Source of the DNA: Tetraselmis striata
Lineage: Eukaryota; Chlorophyta; Chlorodendrophyceae; Chlorodendrales; Chlorodendraceae
DNA: 64,000 bases
Direction: 5' to 3'
Assembly (NCBI GenBank): GCA_006384855.1
Contig: VCJN01000746.1
Span: forward strand, 62,001 to 126,000
Shown: positions 1 to 11,862 of the stretch, one piece after another
Layout: every line of letters begins with the position of its first letter
How positions within the stretch are numbered: the first letter of the stretch is position 1
Notes under the pieces: generated by a model
The model's database searches: none
Told to the model about the DNA's origin: nothing
Seen by the model: the letters and a program-made list of their open reading frames with translations, nothing else
Made by a program: the position numbers and the translations under genes

Positions 1-3000
1 GGGGAAGAGGATAGGCCGAGCCGCGGGTCAGACAGCCGTGCCCCGCAGCGGCGTACGGGGCATCTTGCGGTAGACGTCGCTGGTAGCGCACCACCGAGCG
101 GTGGTCGCGAGAGCGGCATCATGGGCGGCTGAGGCAGCAGCCGGCGCGTACTGGCCCTGCAGCGCCCGCACGCCAGCTGCCGACGCCGGGAGAGCCACAC
201 CGGGGGGCGGAGGCGTGGGAGGAGGGGGGCTGCAGAACTCGCAGGTGGCGGCACGGGCCGGCGCTTGCGCGCCATGGAACACGTGGTGGCCCGATCGCAG
301 GCAGCCATCTCGTGGGACGCACCGCAGATACACAGAGGGGTCGAAAGTCGCAGCGTAGGGGCCACACTGTAATCCTTACTTTAACTCGTCAGCACAGGCT
401 CCGTGACGACGCCGCAACGGCTAGCGGCCTCAAACCGCCGGCTGAATTGCTGCATGTCCCACGGACGACACTTAACCATGCATCGCAGCAGCCGGAGCGC
501 CAGTGACTATCTCCTACCCACCACCCCGCCCCTGCGAGCCGCCGGCGCCGAGAAGTGGTGTGCCATCGGGCGTCGCAACTCCAAGCGCCGTATTCCTGAG
601 GGGAAGGAAGGCTGGACGCCTGCACACGGCTAAATGTAGGGTACCGGTATCGGCACATTAGCAGCCCTCGCCGCGGCCCGCATAAACCTGCATGCTTACG
701 TGACGCGCCGGAACAGTCAGTTGGCCATCACCACCCAGCCCACGCCCGCCGCTCGTGGGGCGACCATACACGGCTCGGTCACTCAAATCCCGGCACAACG
801 TCTCGAGGATACTAAAGCCTGCCACCATGGTGGTTTTCGCCTTTATCCGGGCGGAGCACGGCCGAAGCTTGTCAGGTGAGCGCGGGCGAGTCACATTGCG
901 CACTCGACTTTCTGACTAACCTCGACCCTCCTCCCCTCGCTGTCAAAGGAATCCCTGGACCAGATACGGCACCCGCCCTAGTCAAACTTCAGAATCCGGC
1001 AGTATAAAACCATATCAAAGTTTCTGCCGGTCAGAATATGTGTCGACCCCCTGTGTGATATGTGGTGTGTGCATGTATGTTGCTGTGTGCATGTGCATTA
1101 TTATGTATGGTTCTTGGCGATGCGTGCGCTGCGCCGCTGAGCGACTCGACGATCTACCCCCCGCGCACGGCCGATGCACGGCCTGCGACACCCCCCTCCG
1201 TAATTGACTGTCAACTAGTTTTTGACCGTTCTGTAGACCTGGCTTGTGCCGCGGCACATGACTGGACCGGCGTGTTATTCATTTGCTTTGCCTATGATCG
1301 CTCAGTCTATGGGACTGCATCGCTGCAATGCTGTGTGCGGCACTATGCATCGGGCAGTATGGAATGGGATCATGTTTGAATTACATGGATGTGCTGCAAA
1401 TTTGTATTGACTAAAGATCTAGCGGTCTGGTTGTTTACGCCGGTGCGCCCTGCGCTCTGCTGCCGAATCTGTGCCAGCCCCAACAACACCAACATGCGTG
1501 AATGCGATATATAACCATTTCGTGCACCATGTGCAACAAATGATCAGGAATGTGAGAGACATTGACGGTCAACTAGTTTTTGACCGTTCTGTAGACATGG
1601 CTTGTGCCGCCGCACATGGCTGGACCGGCGTGTAATTCATTTGCTTTGCCTCTGATCGCTCGCTCTCTGGGACTGCATCGCTGCAATGATGTGTGCGGCA
1701 CTATGCATGGGGCAGTATGGAATGGGATCATGTTTAAATTACATGGATATGCTGCAAACTTGTATTGACTAAAGATCTAGCTGTCTGGTTGCTTACACCG
1801 GTGCGCCCTGCGCTCTGCTACCGAATCTGTGCCAGCCCCAACAACACCAACATGCGCGAATGCGATAAATAACCATTTCGTGCACCATGTGCACCAAAGG
1901 ATCAGGAATGTGAGAGACATTGACGGTCAACTAGTTTTTGACCGTTTTGTAGACCTGGCTTGTGCCGCGGCACATGATCATGAGTGGACTGGCGTGTAAT
2001 TATTCATTTGCTTTACCTCTGATCGCATGTGTTCTCATTTACACGCTAAATACGGTGGCCATACCTCTACCGGCCATCATACCGAGCGATCAGAGGCAAA
2101 GCAAATGAATTACACGCCGGTCCAGCCATGTGCGGCGGCACAAGCCATGTCTACAGAACGGTCAAAAACTAGTTGACCGTCAATGTCTCTCACATTCCTG
2201 ATCATTTGTTGCACATGGTGCACGAAATGGTTATATATCGCATTCACGCATGTTGGTGTTGTTGGGGCTGGCACAGATTCGGCAGCAGAGCGCAGGGCGC
2301 ACCGGCGTAAACAACCAGACCGCTAGATCTTTAGTCAATACAAATTTGCAGCACATCCATGTAATTCAAACATGATCCCATTCCATACTGCCCGATGCAT
2401 AGTGCCGCACACAGCATTGCAGCGATGCAGTCCCATAGACTGAGCGATCATAGGCAAAGCAAATGAATAACACGCCGGTCCAGTCATGTGCCGCGGCACA
2501 AGCCAGGTCTACAGAACGGTCAAAAACTAGTTGACAGTCAATTACGGAGGGGGGTGTCGCAGGCCGTGCATCGGCCGTGCGCGGGGGGTAGATCGTCGAG
2601 TCGCTCAGCGGCGCAGCGCACGCATCGCCAAGAACCATACATAATAATGCACATGCACACAGCAACATACATGCACACACCACATATCACACAGGGGGTC
2701 GACACATATTCTGACCGGCAGAAACTTTGATATGGTTTTATACTGCCGGATTCTGAAGTTTGACTAGGGCGGGTGCCGTATCTGGTCCAGGGATTCCTTT
2801 GACAGCGAGGGGAGGAGGGTCGAGGTTAGTCAGAAAGTCGAGTGCGCAATGTGACTCGCCCGCGCTCACCTGACAAGCTTCGGCCGTGCTCCGCCCGGAT
2901 AAAGGCGAAAACCACCATGGTGGCAGGCTTTAGTATCCTCGAGACGTTGTGCCGGGATTTGAGTGACCGAGCCGTGTATGGTCGCCCCACGAGCGGCGGG

Positions 3001-3744
3001 CGTGGGCTGGGTGGTGATGGCCAACTGACTGTTCCGGCGCGTCACGTAAGCATGCAGGTTTATGCGGGCCGCGGCGAGGGCTGCTAATGTGCCGATACCG
3101 GTACCCTACATTTAGCCGTGTGCAGGCGTCCAGCCTTCCTTCCCCTCAGGAATACGGCGCTTGGAGTTGCGACGCCCGATGGCACACCACTTCTCGGCGC
3201 CGGCGGCTCGCAGGGGCGGGGTGGTGGGTAGGAGATAGTCACTGGCGCTCCGGCTGCTGCGATGCATGGTTAAGTGTCGTCCGTGGGACATGCAGCAATT
3301 CAGCCGGCGGTTTGAGGCCGCTAGCCGTTGCGGCGTCGTCACGGAGCCTGTGCTGACGAGTTAAAGTAAGGATTACAGTGTGGCCCCTACGCTGCGACTT
3401 TCGACCCCTCTGTGTATCTGCGGTGCGTCCCACGAGATGGCTGCCTGCGATCGGGCCACCACGTGTTCCATGGCGCGCAAGCGCCGGCCCGTGCCGCCAC
3501 CTGCGAGTTCTGCAGCCCCCCTCCTCCCACGCCTCCGCCCCCCGGTGTGGCTCTCCCGGCGTCGGCAGCTGGCGTGCGGGCGCTGCAGGGCCAGTACGCG
3601 CCGGCTGCTGCCTCAGCCGCCCATGATGCCGCTCTCGCGACCACCGCTCGGTGGTGCGCTACCAGCGACGTCTACCGCAAGATGCCCCGTACGCCGCTGC
3701 GGGGCACGGCTGTCTGACCCGCGGCTCGGCCTATCCTCTTCCCC
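1..3744. repeat. Large palindrome (inverted repeat), arms about 1.66 kb
   Basis: The left arm (1 to about 1664) is the reverse complement of the right arm (about 2081 to 3744). Paired positions add up to 3745 throughout, so there are no length differences, and every frame I compared translates identically in both arms. The 416-bp loop (1665-2080) is asymmetric and holds more of the same tandem repeat. The window begins inside the left arm, so the structure may extend further left. The outer 330 bp of the right arm belongs to the start of a reverse-transcriptase reading frame, so the arms carry mobile DNA. The lack of divergence means a very recent duplication or an assembly artefact. Confidence 0.93.
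1205..2540. repeat. Tandem repeat, unit about 357 bp, in both arms and loop of the palindrome
   Basis: Units start at about 1207, 1562 and 1919 with TTGACNGTCAACTAGTTTTT and run through the same landmarks: CTGGACCGGCGTG, GGGACTGCATCGCTGCAATG and CCAACATGCG. The third unit is cut short near 2030. Inverted units follow from 2081 to about 2540. Units differ by a few per cent, so they are older than the palindrome itself. Related units recur at 38.4-39.1 kb. I see no convincing coding frame in them. Confidence 0.88.
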
Positions 3745-4485
3745 CTGCTAGACCGTACGCTGGCCTATGCTAGCCGCTTCCCTCCTACCGACGACCGGTC
3801 GTACGGGGCCGAAGGCGATGTCTGCGTATTTGCGGGGCTACTACTGCGACCCTACCCATCCAGCAGCCCCGCGGTTGTGCGGAAATTGGCGGAGCGGCGA
3901 GTGCGGCTGTGGGAGGCAGGGGATGTCGTGCGCGCCAGTTTCTCGATGTGCGGGATGCAGCAACTGTGGCGCGAATCGCGGGATAGCAACGAGTTACACA
4001 ATTACCAGATGGAGGCGGGTGAGCTGCCGACGACCACATCTTGGAGTGCCCGCCGACGGAAGCGCCGGCGATGTGGCTCCGTCTTTGCGCTCCACAAAGA
4101 CGACCCCGCCGCGAGCGAGGAGCGGGAAAAGAGCGGCGAGCCGCTGCGAGTACGCCCGCTCGGCGTCGGCTCCGTGCTGGTGCGCCTGGCCTCCGCCCAC
4201 GCTCTAGGGCAAGTGGGTGCGGATGCGCGGGAGGTCATGGGCCCGGTGCAACGCAGCTTTCAGTCGGGAGCTGGCTGTGAGACGGCGTATCTGAGCATGC
4301 GGGTGGCGCTGCAGCTTTTCGGCGGGCGTGGTACTGATGGGAAAGGACTACTACTCCTGGATATTCGGAATGCCTTCAATGAGGTATCCCGAGGTGCGAT
4401 ACTTTACGGTTTGCTTCAGCACCCTCGACTACATGGCCTGATCCCTTTTTCCCAGATGTTGTACGATCGCCCTAGCGACCTGTAA
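3412..4485 (+). pseudogene. Broken reverse-transcriptase element, N-terminal and palm part (family B)
   Basis: A reading frame interrupted by at least one stop begins inside the right palindrome arm. It starts with a Cys/His-rich stretch (CVPRDGC, HHVFH, CEFC) and continues after 3877 into an RT-like region with RPLGVGSVLVR and LLLLDIRNAFNEV, the block that carries the first catalytic Asp of the palm. The block order matches the long frame at 44.3-47.1 kb, which has RPIGIGSVLVR and VQLDAFNSF. The frame stops at 4485, before any xxDD motif, and 55 bp further on a different LINE begins in the opposite orientation. This is a 3'-truncated fragment of a LINE-like element. The family assignment is inference; the RT call is firm. 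Confidence 0.7.
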
Positions 4486-4539
4486 GGATTACTACAGGTA
4501 CTACGCGCCGGATGATCCCGGTACTTTGCGCGCACGGGT

Positions 4540-6010
4540 GATTGTTTTTTCGCCACCGGGACAGGACTGGCACCAGTGAAACCCTTGCAGCGTCCGTACG
4601 ACGGCCGTTTAGGCAGCAATCCAGTTACGGAAAGCCCTGGGTATAGGCGACGCTCCGCCATAGTCATCAAGCAAATTGCCGAAGCATTCTTCAAGACTAA
4701 CTAGAGGCTAGTGATTTCCAAAATTTCCAACACTGTTGGATCACCGTCTAAAACACTGCCATCAAAATACTCGGCACTGACCACGAAAGGTCCGCCCTTC
4801 CCGTTTGGGCGTCGGCCCATTCGAGTAATGCGAGTTGGGGCGAGCCCCAACCTGCGGAGCAAAGCATTTCGGAGTGCGATACATGTGCAACAAAAAAGGC
4901 AATGTGAGGGAGGGCCCGACGCCATAGCTGGAAAATTTTCCCATTCCCAGTAAAATCCAGGGCGCCGTGAAGGGAGGGGGGGACCCCGCCCAAAATAAAG
5001 GCAGTGAAGTCCTCAGGTGTTGACGCAATAACCTGACTACTAATAAAATCCCTGAACTCCGGAACTAACAACCCAAAATTATGACGGTGATACCCCCACC
5101 GCGGGCACTCCACCAACATATGTTCGATAGTCTCAGATTCACCTCCGCTACATGCAGGGCAGTGTTCAAGGAACCGCTCAGGCATGGCATGAATCCGGGC
5201 CAATCGGCGGGCAGTGGGAAATACTCGGGTGCGTAGTTGTATCATAATGTGCAACCCGGCCACAACCCCCGCAGGGACACCCACACCGTACTGTGGCAAC
5301 GGGTTTGACGCATAGGACGCATGGACATATATACCCCAGGTGTTATTGCGTGCTAACGATGCAGACAATTCGTAACGCGCCCACACCGATGCCTTTACTA
5401 GTTTAGCGGCATCGCGCGCGGCTAGTGACCTCCACTCAAGTGGAAGGTGCGCCCCCTCAGCTAGCCCTACGTTCGCCCTAGTTACTCGATCTAACCACCG
5501 CACAATCCCTGACGTCCACGTGTTAGGGCGCGCCCGACTTGGCTGATCTACTAAATGGGTTGTACATGTATTCAAGTCGGATGCTTTAAGGAACGCCCGA
5601 GCCCGTGCCTCAGCGGCCGTAGCCTCTATGGGCGAAATATCCAATTCCCGCATAGCATCATCGGTGCAGTGGCCACCCTAGGGGAGTTTTTACCTACCCC
5701 AATGAGGCACCGCAAGCATTGATTGAGTACGGTTTGTAATTTATTTGCGCCGCTAATTCTATCCATGCCCCATACTTCACACCCATAAGTTAAAACCGGC
5801 AGTACATAAGTTTTAAGAACCGACACACGCACATTAATAGGGATTATGTCCCGTCCACCGACTAATACCGAATCGCGAGCGCCTCATCAATAGCGCGTCT
5901 ACCCTTCTTAACCCGGTCGTATATTATGTGTTGCACACCTAAATCCAACTTAATGACCGTACCCAAGTACCTATATTCATTTAACAGTAATGTAACCTAT
6001 TTTGCCCCGA
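4540..6010 (-). mobile_element. LINE family A, 5'-truncated copy with 3' end
   Basis: On the minus strand this copy reads from the RT thumb to the 3' terminus. Visible blocks are EYRYLGTVIKLDLG near 5.97-5.93 kb, VLPVLTYGCEVWG (5832-5626) and a 301-codon frame (5653-4748) with a CPAC...HMLVEC zinc knuckle typical of LINE C-termini. The 3' untranslated tail (4747-4540) ends in CCTGTCCCGG followed by an A-rich stretch. The same tail recurs without coding sequence at 25.77, 47.18 and 52.25 kb, which fixes the 3' end. The coding part is split over more than one frame, so the copy is dead. Confidence 0.8.
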
Positions 6011-6095
6011 GGCACGCGGTGCATTGTGGTTAGGTCTAAATTAGGGTTTGGGGGCAGCTGTGGGATTGAAAGCTAATATGAATGCCGGTTGGTTC

Positions 6096-6313
6096 ATTTT
6101 GTGCCAAGTCGGGAAACCAATTCCGTCCAAACATGGACAAATCAAAAGAGTGAAGGAAACGGGATGATTACAAGAAGTTTGCGCCGTCGGGGGCTGAAAC
6201 TCTGTCCAAACTGGGACAAAAATAAGGGCGGGGGGGGGGGGGGGGGGGGGCGTGATGGCTACAAGTAGTTTGTGCCGTTGGGGGCTGAAACTCCGTCAAA
6301 GCCGGGACAAAAC
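6096..6313. repeat. Cluster of TTTTGTCC...GGGACAAA-type palindromes with a 60-bp direct duplication
   Basis: Four imperfect palindromes lie at about 6096-6118, 6122-6142, 6201-6222 and 6291-6313 (for example TCTGTCCAAACTGGGACAAA). The last two sit at the ends of two near-identical 60-bp blocks (6162-6222 and 6253-6313) sharing CCGTCGGGGGCTGAAACTC-like sequence, separated by a G run. The motif is the same as in the 24-bp minisatellite at 8.6 and 10.2 kb and around the spliced gene at 12 kb. Confidence 0.7.
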
Positions 6314-6342
6314 ATATGAGCGGCTATTTTTGCGGAATTGTA

Positions 6343-6700
6343 CTACATATCATCATCTTCGATCACATAATAATCCCCTTGACGCTCTGCCGCCTCGAGT
6401 CTCCTCTTCTCCGCCGCTGCACGCTCTCCCCTCTCCTCTTCCTCGGTCATTGGAAGGGGTAGACCCGGCCACTTCTCGAAGTCATTTGGACGCAGTCTTT
6501 GAGTCTCGTCCCATGGCTTCTCTTTGAACCATGAGGTCATCCTGGACTTCATCCCAACGATTTGCGTCTTGTTGTTGTTGATAAGGACCGTCTTCAAGTT
6601 CCTCTGTGTAAACGAGTGGGTCGGATGAATTATATATCGTCCCACCATACACCGAAGTCATGCAGCAGGGACCTGAATGCGTGGCAAACCGACGAGGCGA
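6343..6700 (-). pseudogene. Unrecognised protein-coding remnant
   Basis: Two overlapping minus-strand frames look protein-like. One (6648-6343) ends in a highly charged tail with EEEERGERAAAEKRRLEAAE and a terminal DDDM. The other, starting near 6661, reads MTSVYGGTIYNSS...YTEELEDGPYQQQQ and stops near 6480. Neither matches a family I know. The way the plausible sequence passes from one frame to the other suggests a decayed gene or an unseen splice. It lies next to the palindrome cluster, which is the only context clue. Confidence 0.35.
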
Positions 6701-7815
6701 TATTTTTATGTTGATCGCATTGCTATGTTATGTCACCCGGGATGCTTTCGGTACTTTTGATACGCCGTAACTCACATATTATACAATAGCGACTAAATAC
6801 GGCAACATAGTAATAATATATGAATATAATGCAGGATTTGTATAAATACTCAGCACCAACGCGGTGTGAGCAGGCACCTTGGGGTGGTTCCGCCACATGT
6901 AGGCGGAGGAGGGTCTCACTAGTTGACCAGCGACGTTGTCGTCAAGACATGGCACGCAGCGGGTGGGGTTACGGGGACACTGGAATAATTTACTTGTATG
7001 ATCCCGCGGATGATGTATCCCGCGGAGATATCATGTATTTGCCTGCGTACTGCACGAGTTGTATCTCGGAAACTTCGCTGATGGCAACACACACGATCAG
7101 CCGTCGCCGGCATCTACCGGTTATTGTTCCGTCTGGGGATTTATTTTGTCAGACGCGTCCCCTAGGGGTCCTTTGGCTACATGGCACCTTGTCTTGGACG
7201 GCTACATGAATATTTGAATATTTGAAGGCCCGTCCTCCCAGTGTCCCTCGTCCGAGGGCCGTTAGTGCACTTCAGTTGCAACTCTCTCAAAATGGACGAT
7301 GACTAAAGCAGTAGTGGACCATATTATTCAGCACTGCGCTTGCTGCTCATCATATATCGTCGATCGTCGTCGCGGTAATATATGCACGAGTACAGGTAGT
7401 GGCTAATGGGTACATGTGGTAGTAGAGTCGGACTACGAGTATAATTAGCTGGCCCAGATTGAATTATCATTCTACTATGGGCCTAGCATAGGTCGTTACC
7501 GCAGTCGTAGGGCTGGATCACGGGCCGTGCTCCGATCTGAATGGTGAAGCTCATGCCCTCCAACCCGACCGCCAAGACATCATCCCTCACCTGACCTGCC
7601 GCTGCCTCAAGACGTACGCACAAATTAGACGTGGGCAAAAATAAGAGTGCACCCATTGGGTGCCAATGACACTACCACCCTTTTATTATGATATTATTTT
7701 AAATATAAATTAGATTTATATGTTATTTCCAAGCGAATATTTCCGCCGCCTATTACTGGTACCTCTACAGCAGGATGTTGTATATCGCTACTACAGGTAC
7801 CAGATGCTGTGCTGA
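6701..7815. other. No gene recognised
   Basis: A stretch with scattered short frames and no recognisable protein. Base composition falls toward AT near 7680-7730. From about 7740 the sequence becomes rich in scrambled GGTACC and TAGCGAC words that continue into the inverted repeat. Confidence 0.6.
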
Positions 7816-8593
7816 TATGCTCGTCGCAATCCTTAGTGCTATTATACACCAATCCTTGGCGGTAGCGCCTGGAACCCTTCTTCTACTTGCTGCACATGGG
7901 GACCTGAGTCGCTACTCGCTACTGCGACTCGCTACGACCAGAGGCTAATCGCTCTTGTGGTCGCTTCATTTTACCGCCTAGCAGTCGCGCCATTGTAGGA
8001 GCCGTATTTTACATAGCGAGCGATCCTTATTATACGCTGATTAGCGCCATTAGTAGCTGATTCGTACGTGCAGTCGCGCTACGACAGTATCTAGCTACGG
8101 CGACTGTACTACTACCAGGGGCGGTAGTGGTACGGTAACCATAGTGACTAATAATATAAATTCCGCCGACAGGTACAGGTACGCGCACCTGCTACTAAGG
8201 GATAAGGATCACCACACATGAAGATTTTTCGTACGTCGTCGCGCGGTGCTACATATATAGTGGCTATTATACCCCTATACGCGACTGCCTGTAGCGACTC
8301 CGGGTATGGGCAGTGGACTACTGGTATGGGTACTGCTATGGGCCTTACGCGACTACCCGTACCAGGTATCGCTCGTAGATATTTGCCAATACCCCGTCCC
8401 GTACTGGTACCAGAAAGAGAATATTGTGGGCGGGTTAGGGAATCCAAGTAGGGAATCTTCCTACTCGCTGTAGTAACTGTAGTGCGTCTGTGTGTGTACT
8501 CGCTACCAGTAAAGCAGGTACTACTCGATACACCTACTAGCGACTACACCTCGCTACACCTACTGCTGGCTGTACTCGCTACGTGCAGCGACT

Positions 8594-8934
8594 GTTTTCG
8601 TCCCACTGATGACAGACCGTTTCGTCCCACTGAGGACAAACCGTTTCGTCCCACTGATGACAGACCGTTTTGTCCCACTGATGACAAACCGTTTCGTCCC
8701 ACTGATGACAGACCGTTTTGTCCCAATGATGACAAACCGTTTCGTCCCACTGATGACATACCGTTTTGTCCCACTGATGACAAACCGTTTTGTCCCACTG
8801 ATGACAAACCGTTTCGTCCCACTGATGACAAACCGTTTTGTCCCACTGATGACAAACCGTTTCGTCCCACTGATGACAAACCGTTTTGTCCCACTGATGA
8901 CAGACCGTTTTGTCCCACTGATGACAGACCTATT
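8594..8934 (+). repeat. 24-bp minisatellite, left arm (about 14 units)
   Basis: The unit is close to CGTCCCACTGATGACAAACC plus GTTT, repeated head to tail without spacers. Variation is mainly T/C before GTCCC and A/G in GACARACC. Each junction recreates TTTTGTCCC...GACAAA, the same palindromic word seen at 6.1-6.3 and 12.1-12.9 kb. All six frames stay open because 24 is divisible by three, so the long repeat peptides (RPTDDKPF and others) are not evidence of coding. Confidence 0.95.
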
Positions 8935-9303
8935 TCCCTTGCAAGACCTTAAGTACTGCGGTTTAATTATGTTGTGTGCTTAACTACTGCGCTTGATCAA
9001 AATGCTAAATAACCACTCATGACGGTCGATGTGTATAGGGGAGTCGCCCCCCCCCCCTAGTCCACCACCAGGAATCCTCACTAGTCCCGCCGCGGCGACG
9101 AGACAGATCTGGCCACATCACACGTCGAGCAGGCAGGCAGCTACTGTACGCGCAACTCACCTGGGGTGGCGTCATCCTTGTCTTATTTCCCGTTGGCAGG
9201 CTCGTTCTTGTGCTGCGCCATCCTGGCGGTAGCTGGGTCCGGCGCGGCAGATCAGCGGCGGGTTCTGGGTCGGGAGCGGTGAGGGTGAGGTGGAAATGAC
9301 CTG

Positions 9304-9852
9304 ATTTCCGTTTGCCGCCGCTCTGACCCCTGCCAGACCAACCGCGCGCGCGCGCACTATAGTGCACCTCGTTGTGGTCATCAGGTGCCTCCGTACATGT
9401 ACTTTGCACTGCGTCGAATATAAAGGGCAAACTACTGCGAATATAAATTGCGATTACTGGTTCTCCCGTATGGGATTATATATTCTCTACTCGAGAGTCA
9501 TACCGGTACGAGAGTATACAGTAGCGTGGCAATAATATTCCCGTATGGGATGATATATTCCTTGGATTGGATTTCGGTATACGTACTAGTACAAAACTAT
9601 CGGCAGCTCGGTCAATTATTTTTACCCATAGTTTGAGATTATGCCGCCCAGTCAACGGCCCGTCCGAGAACGGTCATCATCCGCCGCCTCTTCCTCACCA
9701 CAGATCACCGTCCTCCACCGCCCCCACCACTCGCCCAACGCCGCAGCATTGCGACGGTCGAAAGCACGGCCTCTTCTCTATCTAGGATCGGGCGCGTCAC
9801 ACACCACAAGTACAGTACCGCCGCGTTCGTGCCGCAGCGACTACTCGTGTGA
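9304..9852. other. Spacer of the second inverted repeat
   Basis: Unique sequence between the arms, with two short direct repeats of 'CCCGTATGGGAT...ATATTC' (about 9464-9488 and 9540-9562). Just inside the right arm (9934 on) is a short Met frame, MAQHKNEPANGK, followed shortly by CCAGGTGAGTTGCGCG, a perfect-looking 5' splice donor. This might be a captured first exon but is too short to identify. Confidence 0.5.
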
Positions 9853-10212
9853 TCAGGTCATTTCCACCTCACCCTCACCGCTCCCGACCCAGAACCCGCC
9901 GCTGATCTGCCGCGCCGGACCCAGCTACCGCCAGGATGGCGCAGCACAAGAACGAGCCTGCCAACGGGAAATAAGACAAGGATGACGCCACCCCAGGTGA
10001 GTTGCGCGTACAGTAGCTGCCTGCCTGCTCGACGTGTGATGTGGCCAGATCTGTCTCGTCGCCGCGGCGGGACTAGTGAGGATTCCTGGTGGTGGACTAG
10101 GGGGGGGGGGGGCGACTCCCCTATACACATCGACCGTCATGAGTGGTTATTTAGCATTTTGATCAAGCGCAGTAGTTAAGCACACAACATAATTAAACCG
10201 CAGTACTTAAGG

Positions 10213-10550
10213 TCTTGCAAGGGAAATAGGTCTGTCATCAGTGGGACGAAACGGTTTGTCATCAGCGGGACGAAACGGTTTGTCATCAGTGGGACAAAAC
10301 GGTCTGTCATCAGTGGGACAAAACGGTTTGTCATCAGTGGGACGAAACGGTTTGTCATCAGTGGGACAAAACGGTTTGTCATCAGTGGGACGAAACGGTT
10401 TGTCATCAGTGGGACAAAACGGCTTGTCATCAGTGGGACGAAACGGTCTGTCATCAGTGGGACGAAACGGTTTGTCCTCAGTGGGACGAAACGGTTTGTC
10501 ATCAGTGGGACGAAACGGTCTGTCATCAGTGGGACGAAAACAGTCGCTGC
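10213..10550 (-). repeat. 24-bp minisatellite, right arm (about 13-14 units, inverted)
   Basis: This is the mirror image of the array at 8.6 kb. The number and order of variant units differ between the arms, which shows that the arrays have evolved separately since the duplication. Confidence 0.95.
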
Positions 10551-11300
10551 ACGTAGCGAGTACAGCCAGCAGTAGGTGTAGCGAGGTGTAGTCGCTAGTA
10601 GGTGTAGCGAGTAGTACCTGCTTTACTGGTAGCGAGTACACACACAGGCGCACTACAGTTACTACAGCGAGTAGGAAGATTCCCTAATTGGATTCACTAA
10701 CCCGCCCACAATATTCTCTTTCTGGTACCAGTACGGGACGGGGTATTGGCAAATATCTACGAGCGATACCTGGTACGGGTAGTCGCGTAAGGCCCATAGC
10801 AGTACCCATACCAGTAGTCGACTGCCCATACCAGGAGTCGTGTATAAGGGGATAATAGCCACTATATATGTAGCACCGCGCGACGACGTACGAAAAATCT
10901 TCACGTGTGGTGATCCTTATCCCTTAGTAGCAGGTGCGCGTACCTGTACCTGTCGGCGGAATTTTTATTATTAGTTACCGTACCACTACCGCCCCTGGTA
11001 GTAGTACAGTCGCCGTAGCTAGCAGATACTGTCGTAGCGCGACTGCACGTACGAATCAGCTACTAATGGTGCTAATCAGCGTATAATAAGGATCGCTCGC
11101 TATATAAAATACGGCTCCTACAATGGCGCGACTGCCAGGCGGTAAAATAAAGCGACCACAAGAGCGATTAGCCTCTGGTAGCGAGTCGCAGTAGCGAGTA
11201 GCGACTCGGGTACCCATGTGCAGCAAGTAGAAGAAGGGTTCCAGGCGCTACCGCCAAGGATTAGTGTGATAGCGCTAAGGATTGCGACGAGCATATCACG

Positions 11301-11644
11301 ACAGTAATATCACGACAGCCGGCTATTTATTATTAATGGCGCGACTAAAAGGATTGCTCAGCATGTAAAATACAGCTCGTATTGCGCGACTGCTAGCGAC
11401 TAAACCCTGAAGTACCCGCAGCGGTATACCCGCAACTGTTCTGTAGAGTTCTTACCACAGGTGGGCGTTTCCTAGTGCCATTTTGGGTGGTTTTGCGGAT
11501 AGCCCATATAGCGACTAATGATTTTTCTTATTTTTTTACGCGGGTAGCAATCCCCAGTCCATAATATGGGACTACTAGTCGCTGCCACACTATTCGAGAA
11601 CTACAGGCACGAGGACTACTAGTCGCACTACAGTACTACACTAC
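11301..11644. other. No gene recognised
   Basis: Short AT-rich and TAGCGAC-rich stretch between the inverted repeat and the first SINE. No frame of interest. Confidence 0.6.
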
Positions 11645-11862
11645 CTCGTTGTCTGTCCGCCCGGTATAAAGCGGTGATGTCCTACTCCGGAGGTCCCCGG
11701 TTCGATTCGTCCCGGCTCTGTTATTTCAGGGCATTCCAATATCGTCCAGACCCGTATGTGTCCCGGGTTTACCCGGTGGATGCATTAGCCCCTTGGAGTT
11801 CGAACGAGGCAACGGTCTAATAGTATGATGGCTACATGCAAAACCTACATGCAGCTTTCTCC
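11645..11862 (+). mobile_element. tRNA-derived SINE, copy 1
   Basis: The head is tRNA-like: an A-box-like GTCCGCCCGGTATAAAGCGG and a B-box GGTTCGATTC about 35 bp later. The body carries GTCCCGGGTTTACCCGGTGG, GATGCATTAGCCCC and GTTCGAACGAGGCAACGGTC, which recurs in reverse at 16.1-16.3 and 16.6-16.8 kb. The family is defined by these three copies in one window. The predicted start codon of the next gene lies inside its 3' tail. Confidence 0.82.

Larger units (their letters stand above)
7816..11300. repeat. Second large inverted repeat, arms about 1.45 kb, spacer about 550 bp
   Basis: The left arm (7816-9303) is the reverse complement of the right arm (about 9853-11300). Landmarks are GATATGCTCGTCGCAATCC against its complement near 11.28 kb, and GTGAGGTGGAAATGACCTGA against its complement near 9.85 kb. 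Unlike the first palindrome, the arms have drifted: there are substitutions, small indels and different minisatellite lengths, so this is a genuine genomic structure rather than a read artefact. The spacer (9304-9852) is non-homologous to the arms. Confidence 0.9.

Noticed and set aside
28-333. Protein genes in both arms of the first palindrome
   Set aside because: Only the frame continuous with the RT fragment at 3412 has support. The others are shadows of GC-rich sequence.
8594-8934. CRISPR-like array
   Set aside because: Units are 24 bp with no unique spacers, and the host is a eukaryote. It is a minisatellite.
8482-8952. Repeat protein with RPTDDKPF units
   Set aside because: All frames of a 24-bp repeat stay open; the mirror array gives the same peptides. 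No start context or conserved flank.
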